A DNA stretch of 64,000 nt from Nemertoderma westbladi (taxonomy: Eukaryota; Xenacoelomorpha; Nemertodermatida; Nemertodermatidae): positions 1 through 64,000 of the forward strand of contig JAUCBJ010006588.1 of the NCBI GenBank assembly GCA_032718475.1. The letters run 5' to 3'. Position numbers and translations under genes: made by a program. Below the pieces are notes generated by a model, which ran no database searches, was not told the DNA's origin, and saw only the letters and a program-made list of their open reading frames with translations. Shown piece by piece: positions 1 through 11,520 of this stretch (its first letter is position 1; each line of letters begins with the position of its first letter).

Positions 1-210
1 ACGTAGGCATTCGACCCGCTCACGTACATAGAATAGATACAAGGCTCTGTTCCTCGCCAGTAGTCGTTTGTGTACTATATCTGTTTGTTTAGATATCCTG
101 GACTGGGATTTGTTGTCAGATACTGTACAAGCCCGTATACATTACTAGAGTCTCATAGTAAGATACATCGTTACTAGGATCTGGTAAGCGGTATACTACT
201 GGACCCTTAC
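1..210. other. unassigned flank
   Basis: Mixed-composition sequence before the minisatellite. I see no coding frame, RNA gene or repeat in it. Confidence 0.5.
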
Positions 211-3200
211 AATGTGGGAATATGGAAAGGTGGATGGGAAAATGGTAAGGTGGATGGGAATGTGGAAAGATGGGAATGTGGGAAGGTGGATGTGAATGTG
301 AGAAGAAAGACAGGAATATGGGAAGGTGGTGGGAATGTAGGAAGATGTGAATGTGGGAAAGTGGGTGGGAATGTAGTAAGATAGGAATTAAGGAATGTGG
401 ATGGGAATATGGGAAGGTGGATGGGAATGTAGGAAGATGGGAATGCGGGAAGGTTGGTGGGAATGTAGTAATATAGGAATTAAGGAATGTGGATGGGAAT
501 ATGGGAATGTGGGAAGTTGGATGGGAATGTGGGAAGATGGAATGTGAGAAGATGGATGGGAATGTGGTAAGGTGGATGGGAATGTAGGAAGATCGGAATA
601 TGGGAAGGTGGGTAGGTGGGAATGTAGGAAGATGGGAATGTGGGAAGTAGGTGGGAATGTAGGAAGATGGGAATGTGGAAGGTGGATGGGAATGTGGTGA
701 GGTGAATGGGAATGTAGGAAGATGGGTATGTGGTAAGGTGGGTGGGAATGTGGGAAGATTGGAATATGGGAATGTGGGTTAAATGTATGAAGATCGGAAT
801 GTGGGAAGGTGGATGGGAATGTGGGAAGATGGGTGGGAATGTAGGAAGTTGGGTGGGAATGTGGGAAGGTGGATGGAATGTAGGAAGATGGGAATATGGG
901 AAGGTCGATGGGAATGTGGTAAGGTGGATGGGAATGTGGGAATATGGAAAGGTGGGTGGGAATGTACGACGGTGGGAATGTGGGAAAGTGGATGGGAATG
1001 TGGGAAGATGGGTGGGAATGTAGGAAGGTGGTTGGGAATGTAGGAAAATGGGAATGTGGGAAGGTCGGTGAGTATGTAGGAAGATGGGAATGTGGAAAGG
1101 TCGGTGGGAATGTGGGAAGGAGGGTGGGAAATGGGAAGGTGGTGGGAATGTGGGAAGGTGGATGGGAATGTGGAAAGGAGGGCGGGAAGGTGGGAATGTA
1201 GGAAGATGGGAATGTGGTAACGTGGATGGGTTTGTGGGAATATGGGAAGGTGGGTGGGAAAGTGGTAAGGTGGATGGAAATGTGGGAATATGGGAAGGTG
1301 GGTGGGAATGTAGGAAGATGTGAATGTGGGATGGTGGGTGGGAAGGTGGGAATGTAGGACGATTGAAATGTGGTAAGGTGGATAGGAATGTGGGAATATG
1401 GGAAGGTGGGTGGGAAAATGGTAAGGTGGATGGGAATGTGGAAAGATGGGAATGTGGGAAGGTGGATGTGAATGTGAGAAGGAAGGCAGGAATATGGGAA
1501 GGTGGTGGGAATGTAGGAAGATGTGAATGTGGGAAGGTGGATGGGAATGTGGGAAGGAGGGTGGGAATGTGGTAATGCGGATGGGAATATGGGAAGGTGG
1601 ATTGGAATGTAGGAAGATGGGAATGCGGGAAGGTGGGTGGGAATGTAGTAAGATAGGAATTAAGGAATGTGGATGGGAATATGGGAATGTGGGAAGTTGG
1701 ATGGGAATGTGGGAAGATGGAATGTGAGAAGGTAGATGAGAATGTGGTAAGGTGGATGGGAATGTAGGAAGATGGGAAGGTGGGTAGGTGGGAATGTAGG
1801 AAGATGGGAATGTGGGAAGTAGGTGGGAATGTAGGAAGATGGGAATGTGGAAGGTGGATGGGAATGTGGTGAGGTGAATGGGAATGTAGGAAGATGGGTA
1901 TGTGGTAAGGTGGGTGGGAATGTGGGAATATGGGAATGTGGGTTAAATGTATGAAGATCGGAATGTGGGAAGGTGGATGGGAATGTGGGAAGATGGGTGG
2001 GAATTTTGAAAGTTGGGTGGGAATGTGGGAAGGTGGATGGAATGTAGGAAGATGGGAATATGGGAAGGTCGATGGGAATGTGGTAAGGTGGATGGGAATG
2101 TGGGAATATGGGAAGGTGGGTGGGAATGTACGACGATGGGAATATGGGAAGGTGGTTGTGAATGTAGGAAAATGGGAATGTGGGAAGGTCGGTGAGAATG
2201 TAGGAAGATGGGAATGTGGAAAGGTCGGTGGGAATGTGGAGAGGTTGGTGGGAATGTAGGAAGATTAATGAGAAGGTCGGTGGGCATGTGAATGTGGATG
2301 TGGATGGGATTGAGGGAAGATGGGTGGTTATGTAGGAATATGGGAATGTGGGAAGGAGGGTGGGAATGTAGGAAAATGTGAATGTGGGAAGGTGGGTGTG
2401 ACTGGGAATGTAGGACGATTGGAATGTGGGAAGGTGGAATGGAATGTTGGTGGGCATGTAGAAAGATGGGATGTGGGAAGTTCGATGGGAATGTAGGAAG
2501 ATTAATGGTAAGGTGGGTGGGAATGTAGGAAGATGGGAATGTGCTAAGGTTGGTGCGAATGTAGGAAGATGGGAATGTGGGAATGTGGACGGTAATGTGG
2601 GAAGATTCATAGGAAGGTGGGTGGGAATGTAGGAAGATGGGAATGTGGGAATGTCGGTGGGAATGTGGGAAGGTGGATGGGAATGTGGGAAGATTAATGG
2701 GAAGGTGGTTGGGAATGTAGGATGATGGGAATGTGGTAAGGTGGGTGCGAAAGTAGGAAGATGGGAATGTGGGAAGGTGGATGGTACCCCATGTGGAAAG
2801 ATTAATGGGAAGGTGGGTGGGAATGTAGGAAGATGGGAATGTGGGAACGTCGGTGGGAATCTAGGAAGATGGGAATGTGGGAAGGTCGGTTGGAATGTGG
2901 GAAGGTGGATGGGAATGTGGGAAGATTAATGGGAAGTTCGGTGGGAATGTGGGAAGGTGGGAATGTAGGAATATGGAAATGTGTGAATGTGGGTGGGAAT
3001 GTAGGAAGATGGGAATAAGGGAAGGTGGGTGGCAATGCAGGGATATGGGAATGTGGGAAGGGGGTGGGAATGTAGGAAGATGTGAATGTGGGAAGATTGA
3101 AATGTGGAAAGGTGGATGGGAATGTGGTAAGGTAGATGGGAATGTGGGAATATGGGAAAGTGGATGGGAAAGTGGTAAGGTGGATGGGAAAGTGGTAAGG

Positions 3201-3647
3201 TGGATGTGAATGTAGGAATATGGGAAGGTGGGTGGGAATGAAGGAAGATGGAAATGTGGGGGGTGGGTGGGAATGTAGGAAGATGGGAATGATGGAAGGT
3301 GTGTGGGAATGTAGGAATATGAGAATGTGGGAAGGTGGATGGGAATGTGGGGATATTGATGGGAAGGTGGGTGGGAATGTAGGAAGATGGGAATGTGGGA
3401 AGGTCAGTGGGAATGTAGGAAGATGGGAATGTGGGAATATCAGTTGGAATATGGGAAGGTGGATGGGAATGTGGGAAGATTAATGGGAGGGTGTGTAAAT
3501 GTAGGAAGATAGGAATGTGGTAAGGTGCGCGGGAATGTAGGAAGATGGGAATGTGGGAAAGTCGGTGGGAATGTAGGAAGATGGGAATGAGGCATGGTCG
3601 ATGGGAATGTGGATGGGAATGTGGGAAGATTAATGGGAAGGTAAGTG
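211..3647. repeat. G-rich degenerate minisatellite array
   Basis: About 3.4 kb of short units alternating between GGGAATGTGGGAAGGTGGAT-like and GGGAATGTAGGAAGAT-like blocks, roughly 10-20 bp each. The plus strand is almost free of C. A higher-order period is visible: the diagnostic string at 781 (AAATGTATGAAGATCGG) recurs at 1945, and the string at 291 recurs at 1467, giving about 1164-1176 bp. Because the units rarely create stop codons, long reading frames appear on both strands; their products are simple Trp/Gly/Met-rich or Pro/His/Ser-rich repeats and are not genes. The array is interrupted at 3647 by a BEL/Pao element and resumes at 24597. Confidence 0.95.
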
Positions 3648-4821
3648 TGTAAAAGCTTTTGCGTTATAATCAGTCCCCTTGCCCGCAAAGTACCGTGTAG
3701 GTGTTTTAAAGGACATAAAAGTCGTTCTTCTATATGTGTGCTTTGGCGGACATGGCAAGACACAAAAACCCGCAATGCGTCAAATCCTCTAGCACAGTTT
3801 AGCTTTGATGATTCAGATTACGACATCTAACAGCTGGTTGCTGGCATGGAAACGGCCGTTGGACACATGGTTCTTTGTTCAGCTTAACAGCCAATCAGGG
3901 CGATTTTTACTGTCGACGTGGAGATATTCTACAGAACGTAGTAGGCGTGTTCAGTCTTACAGTCTTACAGTTTACAGTGTTACTGTTGTTGTTCCTCCTA
4001 CGCCAGAACATCGGCTTTTGGAATGACTCGGTGTTTCAGACTTTTAGTAAAACATTACTAGGCTTAGATTATAGAACGTATAACTGTTATCAGTGCAACT
4101 CATTTCATCACTCATTGCAAGTCACTGCATTATTATACTGCTATTTACTGTTGTTATTATTTGTATCAGTTGGTTGAATATTATTATTTCTAGAATATCG
4201 ATAAATAACCCAAATTTCCCAATCTTCTTGATACACTACAGGTTAGAGAGACAGGTTACATATAACAATTGCGACTTATATTATCGTGGTTTGTAGTGAA
4301 TCTAATGTTATTTAATAGGCACTACATGAGACAATTGCTGTTCTCTTTATTTTTTGATCAAATTCATTGACGGTCGGCAGATTAGTGTGCAGTATTGTGC
4401 GGTACCGGTAGTGTGCATGATTGTGGCTGATAACTAAGCATTTCCTAAAGAATGTGCCTTATACGTGAATCATAAGCCTTACCGTTGTGTTTAGTATAAG
4501 TCATAGCTCTGTTTACCTAGATAGAGCGCCACGTCCTAAAGGAACTGTTAATATTTCCCGAAAGTGAATAATATTCGTCAGAAATTTATTAACGATCAAT
4601 CGAATAATACAGTAGGCTTACACTGTAATAAAATCTAAGCCCCATCCGAATCCAGTCTCCCGGGTATATACAGCGGGTGAATGGACGCGCACTAGGCTGG
4701 CTTCGGCTAATGTTGTGTTTATTGGTATTAAATACTTGTCATATGCTAAAGTCTATTTATAAACCAAAGACATATAAATTTTGGCAGGTTAAACTGCTAA
4801 AGGTCTTCAAAAGCGCGTGCA
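3648..4821 (+). repeat. 5' LTR of BEL-1
   Basis: A 1174-bp direct repeat of the sequence at 19647-20427 + 24204-24596, with TG...CA ends. A polyadenylation hexamer AATAAA lies at 4627-4632. The first 50 bp or so are an imperfect tandem duplication of the next 50 bp (starts TGTAAAAGC and TGTAGGTG), a feature shared with the 3' LTR of BEL-2. Confidence 0.93.
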
Positions 4822-6942
4822 ATAACAGTTATCTTCTTTATTGCAGTAAGCAATAAAGTTGAAAGTACCGGTCGACTGGTAAACCTGAACCGGTACTGCT
4901 GTAGGTCCGTAGGCCCAACTGCCTGAACCGGTACTGCTGTAGGTCCGTAGGCCCAACTGCCAGAACCAGTACTACTGTAGGTCAGTAGGCCCAACTGTCC
5001 TAACCGGTACTTCCAGTGCAAGTACATTAGTATTATTTCGATTGTGATATATTGTATATTGTGGGCTGCCAGGGGATTAGGGATTGATCACCCCTCATTC
5101 TTTGTATAGTTTACTTATTTCTGTCAGTTTTATTTACGTGTAAGTTAATATTGAGCAGAAGACGTGTAAGTCTGCTCAGATTGTTCAGATAATTGTAGGC
5201 TGGATTGTTGTCTGACTGTTGTTGGGTCTGGAGAGATTGCGGCGTGTGTAGAGTCTGTCCGATAAAGTGCCAGTTAGTAAGTTGGGGCATCTTGAGTTGT
5301 AAGGTCAACCCCCTCCTAAAGAATAAGTCGTACTACCGTGTTAGAACGCATACTAACTAACCATTTTGGAATCTGCATATACTGTAGTTTATTTAGGCTT
5401 GATAGTAGTCTGCTAGCGTTTTAGCCTGTGTTTGTTTGTGTGGTCTGTTCAGGTACCGTAATAGTTATTACTCAGATATTTTGTAGGCTGGATTGTTGTC
5501 TGGCTGTTATTAGGTCTGAAGAGATTGCTGCGTGTGTAGAGTTTGTCTGATAAAGTGCCAGTTAGTAAGTTGGGGCATCTTGAGTTGTAAGGTCAACCCC
5601 CTACTAAAGAATAAGTCGTACTACCGTGTTAGAACGCATACTAACTAACCATTTTGGAATCTGCACATACTGTAGTTTATTTAGGCTTGATGGTAGTCTG
5701 CCAGCGTTTAGTTTGTATTTTGTTTGAGTATTCTGTACGGGTAGCGTAATATTTATTATTCAGAGTTTATGCGATTATTCGCAACATTCATGTCCCCAAG
5801 TTTATTCCTACAGTAATTGTGCTTGTTACACATACCGTTATAGTTAAATTAACCCCGGTACTACACGGGCTGCTTGGCGTAGGTAAAGACTGGTGACTTT
5901 GTGCTCCGGTCACTCCAGCAGATGCCGTGGTTCTTTTAACTGTTCAAGTATATTTAACTGCTAGTTATCTGTTTTATAAGTACTTGTACCTAATTTAGGG
6001 TTTGGTGTACAGTGCTTTCCGAAAGTAATTAGTGTGTAGGCAGTGTATTGTGTTGTAAAGTGGTTAATAGGCACGTTGGATCTGGTATTCCGCGGTAATT
6101 AACTTCTAGATAGGAACACTCCGTGATACATAACGTAGTACCTATAGCGATACGGCTATAGGTCGTCAGACGGTGGTATTTTTTCTATCTGGACAACGCA
6201 GTATATTGACTACTGCTTTATTATTCTCAAATACCGTAGTATCCTGTCTGTTGTAATAACCAGAAGTTCTAACCCTTTGTTAGACTGGTTTGTAGTTTCC
6301 CTGTAAAATTACGCTAAAATTTCGTACGTCATATTTTTGTTGTGTTTAGTTAAGAGAATTAATCTCACCCGTATCGTAAGTAATTCGTAGATAAGTAACT
6401 TAGGAAGTAGAATTATCTGTTTTAGTGTCCAATAAGTAGCACTTCACTGAGAGCGCACAGCTTCTGTGTAGTGATTATTTCCCAGAAATAGTAACATCTA
6501 TTTCAATATTGTAACAATACCCCTCATACGGGTATATATATATATATATCTATTATAAATCAACTCCAAGGTTTATAAGCGAGTAGGCCTGTCATACAAC
6601 AATTAGGTCTTAATATCAGTTGGACTTACTGCTTGAATAACGGTAATAGAGTAAACTAAAGTAACTAAGTAACCTTATAATTTCAGAAATTCAATTACTC
6701 TAAATAATTGATATACCGGTATCTATAATAGGCTTATTATATATTTGTATATATTTGCACTGAAATTATATACCGGTATTCTGTAACAAACCTAGTCTAC
6801 AATACTTATATATACTATAAGTGTATACCGGTATTCTAATATATTGTAATTAATTACCGGTACTAGGCCAACGGTCATACTGAATTACTAGACTTGCTTT
6901 AACTGTAACTATAGCAGTAAGCATTCAACTCTATAGCTAAGT
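4822..6942 (+). other. BEL-1 leader with tandem duplications
   Basis: About 2.1 kb of noncoding leader between LTR and gag, homologous to 37762-39994 of BEL-2. It contains three 38-bp repeats starting at 4885, 4923 and 4961 (AACCGGTACTGCTGTAGGT core) and a large tandem duplication of period 288 bp. BEL-2 has one copy of each. The palindrome TACCGGTA recurs between 6713 and 6865. A TA-dinucleotide run is at 6536-6550. No coding frame is supported. Confidence 0.8.
5185..5762 (+). repeat. 288-bp tandem duplication in the BEL-1 leader
   Basis: The string GTAGGCTGGATTGTTGTCTG begins at 5195 and again at 5483, and the following 280 or so bases match with few substitutions. The homologous leader of BEL-2 (about 38105-38400) has a single copy, so this is a BEL-1 duplication or a BEL-2 loss. 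Confidence 0.9.
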
Positions 6943-9900
6943 ATGTCTGACACAAAGCAAAACCTGTCAGACAGTCTAATCGATACAACCATCTGTGACA
7001 CAGATAGGAGTGTGGAGCGATTAAGAAAGGGGTTCAGCTCACCTCCTACTGTAAGAAAGGTCATCCCTCCAGTAGTAGTATCAGACCCTAGGCTAATCCA
7101 ACACCGTAGGTCTATCATCGGCACTCGGGCCCAGGTCAAACGGAACCAAGAAGCAGCTGTCCAAGAGCAGCAACATCCTAGTCAAGAAACTCGTTCCCAG
7201 CGACCCAATAGCTCCAGTAGTTCGGATACTGTAGAGCTGACCCCCGAACGCGGAGTGAAGATGGCGGATACAGCCTATTCGGATCCCCTTCTCACTCTTC
7301 CTGCCGCAGTACTAACTACGATATTGATTGCGGTAGAGGAACACCAAGTCGATTGGGCGAGAAGTAAGCAAGCAACCCAAGATAGTTATGCGGGATACGC
7401 CAGGGAAGAATTGATGTCTATTGTCGAGTCACAATGGAACTTTCCCGGACCCGGACTCCCGTTAGATTTGTCCAAAGCTACTTGGGAAGACATACACAGG
7501 ATGGGAGTGACTAAAGATACGATGGATCCAGCTGTTTGGAAGAGGTCGGCAGCAGGATATGTGCAGGGATTCTTCGGCTCCTTAGAGCGATTAGAAGAAC
7601 AACTGTTTCAACAACCCCAAGGACCTCAAGAGCAGGAAGAGCTGCTTTATCAAGTACGCGAAAGAACCCTACGCATTAGACTTATCCTATCAGCCTTTGA
7701 GGAAACTTCCAAAAGAAGACAGGACACGTCGCTGCAAGTTGCTGTCAAGACTTGGTTCCAGCGGGTAGGTCTCAAAGTTCAAGAAACGGCCCAGTGGAAA
7801 TCCCAGCTGGCTGAGCGACCAACCTATGAAGAATCAACCGATGCCACCCTTTCTCAAGTGGAAAGCGAAGTGACAGCAGAGAGACCGCGAACGAGAGACG
7901 CCATCGACATCTATCTGTCAGACTATCAACGCTTCTTAGGTGATGAAGAGTTGAGGAGACGACTGGCTGGACTTCGCCCCAATAGTGAAGGAGCCAAGCT
8001 TGTGTTGGACTCAATCGATGTGGAAATGTTAGCTGCAAACCAAGCTAAATTTGATGAAAAACTCTGCCTCGCTAGAGTCCAAGAAGAACAAGTAAAGAAA
8101 AAACGGATAGAAGACCGAAAGGCAGCAGCAGTAGCAGCGGCAATGGCAGAAGCAGAAGCGGAAAGAAAGGCGGCGGCAGCGGCAATGGCAGAAGCAGAAG
8201 CGGAAAGAAAGGCGGCAAAGGCAGTGGCAGAAGCAGAACGGAGAGCGTCTGAGGAGACTACCCAACTGGAGTTGGAAAATCTGCAAGAGACGCAAGACAA
8301 CATAAATAAACAGTTAACTGCTAGTCAAATGCAGATGATGAGTCGATCTACTCCCAAACGCCAAGGATACACATCATCGGAGGAAGGCGAGACCACCGAT
8401 CCTGAAGGCGGAGGAAATAGATCTCGTCTAAGCAGGCGTAGAAAAACATCTCACCGTCACAAATTGCCTGATTTGCCCCCAGCTGTTAGAAGACAACTAG
8501 CTAGCACAGACTTCGGTAGTACAGAACCCACAGACCAAATTGTTAAGGTCAAAAGAATCCCTACGATAGTCGATGAGTCTGAAATAATTAGGCCTGTCGT
8601 TCCCAAAGCCACTCCTGTGCTAGAGACCCCTGTACTTCCAGAGCTTAACTCGAAATTCCCTTTACACAGTACTACACTGCCTGTACCCGGTAGAACAGTC
8701 CATGAGAATATCCCTGTCCTGGACACTGAGAGAGAAATCAAAGATTTGTCTCCCGTCGTCCCGCGTCGGCCCACTACAATGTTGGCGACTCCCGCTTCAG
8801 CGGTCGAGTGGGTAGAGGAGGGACGGCGGGGGATGAATCTCCTGCTCGGACAGATGCAGGAGACTGTCCACCAACTCAAGGGAACAGTAAGGGAAAGTAG
8901 GGTAGAATTGCAAGAAGTGCAGCAAAGCATCGCGCTAGAATGCGACAAATTAGTCAATATACAAAAGGGTATACCAATACCCCCTGTAACATTGTGTCAA
9001 CCTGTTAGGTCTGAAGTATTACATGCGCAAGGTGTGGAGCCTACACGCATATATACTGCTAGTGTAGTAGAAACTCCTATAGCAAACCCTATTAAGGGTG
9101 ATTATAAACCTGTTGTTAATGATATTCCCTATAGACCTGATAATAATCCGAGAAATTCATATACCGATAATTCGATATTAAATAACACGATGGCCCAAGA
9201 AAGCTTTACGCGTCAGATGGCTAGAACAGAAGCCCGCCAAGTGGTCAAAGTGGGAGAAATCATCAAATTCAATGGAGATGAGATGAAATGGTTACCTTTC
9301 AATGAATATTACAAAGATAGCATACAGAACTCTGTACTATCTAATGGAGAGAAACTTAGATTCCTCATCAAGTGCTTGGAAGGACCTCCCAAGTTAATGG
9401 CGTTAAAGTTTATTGGACATCCAGATGGATTAAGACAAGTTTGGGATACATTAAACATCAGGTATGGTAACAAGGATAACATAGCTAAGTATTTGTATGC
9501 AAAATTAGTAGCCCCCCGAAACTTCCTTAGTAGCGGGATTATAGAGTTTTCCGATGAGATTCAGGAGATCTGTAGACAATTGGACTGGTTAGGTAAGTCT
9601 CATGAATATCAGAGTTCCATGGTTATTGGAGCCGTAGTCTCTACTTTACCAAAGAGTGGAGTATGTACACGCTGGGACAAGAAAGTGTTGTATATGAATG
9701 AGCAACAACGACGAGGCCCTACCATGGCTGATCTCATGTCCTTCTTAGATGGTGAAGTAAAACTACAACTCATAAAGCAGTCCAGAGAGAAAACATCGGA
9801 AAATAAGGTAAGTGAGAAACCCGTTTCTAGGAGAAGAGTAACACCAGTGTGTTACACTGACGACGGCGAAAGCCAAGCTTCTCAAGAAGAGGACAGCGGG

Positions 9901-11520
9901 AAAGACACTGACAGATTTTACTACGTTAAAAAAACCTCAAAAGACGTAAGTAAATACAAGGCTCGAACCAATGATAGGAGAGAACAGGTTGCCAAGACTC
10001 CTCATCAGTCTCCTAACAGAATGCACGGAAGAAAGCCCGAAGAAAGAACGAGAGTGCATAACGTTACCCAAGGTAAAGTGAGTAACATCAAACCAAACTG
10101 TGCGCTGTGCGACGGGCCCCACCATTTGAGTGCGTGTGCGGAATTCCTAGAGAAATCCCTTGTAAACAGACGTGAAGTCATGTGGGATAAGCGGTTATGC
10201 TATAATAGCCTCAGATCAGGACACCAACGGCGAACCTGTTACTCCGACATAAGGTGTGCAAAGTGCGGTGCGAAACATCACATCTTGTTACACAGTGAAT
10301 TCGAACGAAACAACCCGAGTCAGGTAAGTGAGCCCGAACTACATGTCCAATTCAGTGATGTAAATGACACTGATCAAGAATCTGAGATGGAAGGATTCTA
10401 TACTGACGAATTCTCCGACGCCAACGAATCCTTTTACCTAATAAATACCGCAGTGTATCGAGCACTTACTTACGAAAAGGACACCGATAATGAGTTCCCC
10501 CCAACTACTTTTGACAGACAACCATCTTGGAAAGCTACAACTTCCAACGTAGGAATCAGAGAATTTCCTGTAGTGCAGGTAAGAGTTCACGGTCCTAACA
10601 AAAGTTACATAGTGAACGCCCTCCTTGACTCCGGCAGCACAGGAACATTCATCGATCAAGAACTAGCCCAAGATATCTTTGCTGGACAACCCAAATTCCG
10701 GACTAAGTTGAATATGTCAGGAATTATGCAGGTTTGGAAATCTATCATAACGGCAGATTACTATGTAGGTGCGTTGTCCACCCCCCAGGATAAATTAGGA
10801 GCACAAAGTATAAGGTCAGTAAAAATGGTGGCTATAAAGAACTTCGCTACTACCCAAGTAGAACCTTATAACTGGGACGAGGACGAGAGCATCCAACAGC
10901 TTAAGATACCTCGATTCCAGACAGATTATCCTGGAGTGCAAATACTCATCGGCCAAAACGCGCATGAGGCGCTCGAGACATTGGAGAAACGGCCTGCTCA
11001 ACCGCAGCCACTACAAACCTATGCGGTAAGAACTAGAGTAGGTTGGTACTTTACTGGCCCTTCCCGCAGAACTCTCAAAGAGAGATTACCACAAGAAAGA
11101 ATATACCAACTAAATGATTGGGAAGTGGAGAGCAGTGAGGTAGACGAACTAACTGAGGGAACACCATACTCCTCAGATAATGACGACATCTACCAACTCT
11201 TCGATGAAGAGAACACAATCGACCTACTTACAGAAAACAAAACTTGGAAAAACCAGGTGAACCTATGTCAACTGATTCGCCCATTGGAACCCATTGCTTA
11301 CAATGACGAACTAAACGATGAGATAGAGCGCTACAACGCTAGAACTCGGGACGAACTCGCCGTACGATTCTTTACTCAAGAATTGGTAGAGCCCAATTCA
11401 TACGATAAGGCCCTATCGATAGAAGAAGAAAGAGCCAAGCAAATCCAGGAAACAACTACACGTTTTTTAAAAGATCAAGGTAGATATGAAATCGGCCTAC
11501 CATTTCGTACGAGAACCTAG
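6943..11520 (+). CDS. BEL/Pao Gag and retropepsin polyprotein
   Basis: A 1525-residue frame from ATG at 6943. Gag packages the element RNA and the protease processes the polyprotein in cytoplasmic particles. From the N terminus: a segment shared with BEL-2 (1-60); a 300-residue stretch absent from BEL-2 (about 61-365); an Ala/Glu/Arg/Lys coiled coil (about 370-465); a BEL-type Gag domain of the DUF1759 kind from about 767; three zinc-knuckle units at about 1053-1125; and a retropepsin with the catalytic DSG at about 1229 (LLDSGSTGTF). The second knuckle has lost a cysteine: CYNS here, CYNC in BEL-2. The frame ends with the conserved GRYEIGLP block just before RT, so RT must be reached by a frameshift; whether this is programmed or decay is unclear. 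Confidence 0.88.
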   Translation: MSDTKQNLSDSLIDTTICDTDRSVERLRKGFSSPPTVRKVIPPVVVSDPRLIQHRRSIIGTRAQVKRNQEAAVQEQQHPSQETRSQRPNSSSSSDTVELTPERGVKMADTAYSDPLLTLPAAVLTTILIAVEEHQVDWARSKQATQDSYAGYAREELMSIVESQWNFPGPGLPLDLSKATWEDIHRMGVTKDTMDPAVWKRSAAGYVQGFFGSLERLEEQLFQQPQGPQEQEELLYQVRERTLRIRLILSAFEETSKRRQDTSLQVAVKTWFQRVGLKVQETAQWKSQLAERPTYEESTDATLSQVESEVTAERPRTRDAIDIYLSDYQRFLGDEELRRRLAGLRPNSEGAKLVLDSIDVEMLAANQAKFDEKLCLARVQEEQVKKKRIEDRKAAAVAAAMAEAEAERKAAAAAMAEAEAERKAAKAVAEAERRASEETTQLELENLQETQDNINKQLTASQMQMMSRSTPKRQGYTSSEEGETTDPEGGGNRSRLSRRRKTSHRHKLPDLPPAVRRQLASTDFGSTEPTDQIVKVKRIPTIVDESEIIRPVVPKATPVLETPVLPELNSKFPLHSTTLPVPGRTVHENIPVLDTEREIKDLSPVVPRRPTTMLATPASAVEWVEEGRRGMNLLLGQMQETVHQLKGTVRESRVELQEVQQSIALECDKLVNIQKGIPIPPVTLCQPVRSEVLHAQGVEPTRIYTASVVETPIANPIKGDYKPVVNDIPYRPDNNPRNSYTDNSILNNTMAQESFTRQMARTEARQVVKVGEIIKFNGDEMKWLPFNEYYKDSIQNSVLSNGEKLRFLIKCLEGPPKLMALKFIGHPDGLRQVWDTLNIRYGNKDNIAKYLYAKLVAPRNFLSSGIIEFSDEIQEICRQLDWLGKSHEYQSSMVIGAVVSTLPKSGVCTRWDKKVLYMNEQQRRGPTMADLMSFLDGEVKLQLIKQSREKTSENKVSEKPVSRRRVTPVCYTDDGESQASQEEDSGKDTDRFYYVKKTSKDVSKYKARTNDRREQVAKTPHQSPNRMHGRKPEERTRVHNVTQGKVSNIKPNCALCDGPHHLSACAEFLEKSLVNRREVMWDKRLCYNSLRSGHQRRTCYSDIRCAKCGAKHHILLHSEFERNNPSQVSEPELHVQFSDVNDTDQESEMEGFYTDEFSDANESFYLINTAVYRALTYEKDTDNEFPPTTFDRQPSWKATTSNVGIREFPVVQVRVHGPNKSYIVNALLDSGSTGTFIDQELAQDIFAGQPKFRTKLNMSGIMQVWKSIITADYYVGALSTPQDKLGAQSIRSVKMVAIKNFATTQVEPYNWDEDESIQQLKIPRFQTDYPGVQILIGQNAHEALETLEKRPAQPQPLQTYAVRTRVGWYFTGPSRRTLKERLPQERIYQLNDWEVESSEVDELTEGTPYSSDNDDIYQLFDEENTIDLLTENKTWKNQVNLCQLIRPLEPIAYNDELNDEIERYNARTRDELAVRFFTQELVEPNSYDKALSIEEERAKQIQETTTRFLKDQGRYEIGLPFRTRT

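Noticed and set aside
730-3483. Many overlapping open frames in the G-rich array, including a 316-codon minus-strand frame (1660-2610) of Pro/His/Ser repeats
   Set aside because: They follow from a stop-poor tandem repeat read in several frames; the products are low-complexity and no unit-independent protein feature exists.
211-3647. CRISPR-like array
   Set aside because: Units are contiguous and degenerate with no unique spacers, and the sequence is eukaryotic.
8029-8303. Minus-strand Cys/Ala-rich frames opposite the gag coiled coil
   Set aside because: Antisense of the GCA/GCG/GAA-rich coiled-coil codons.
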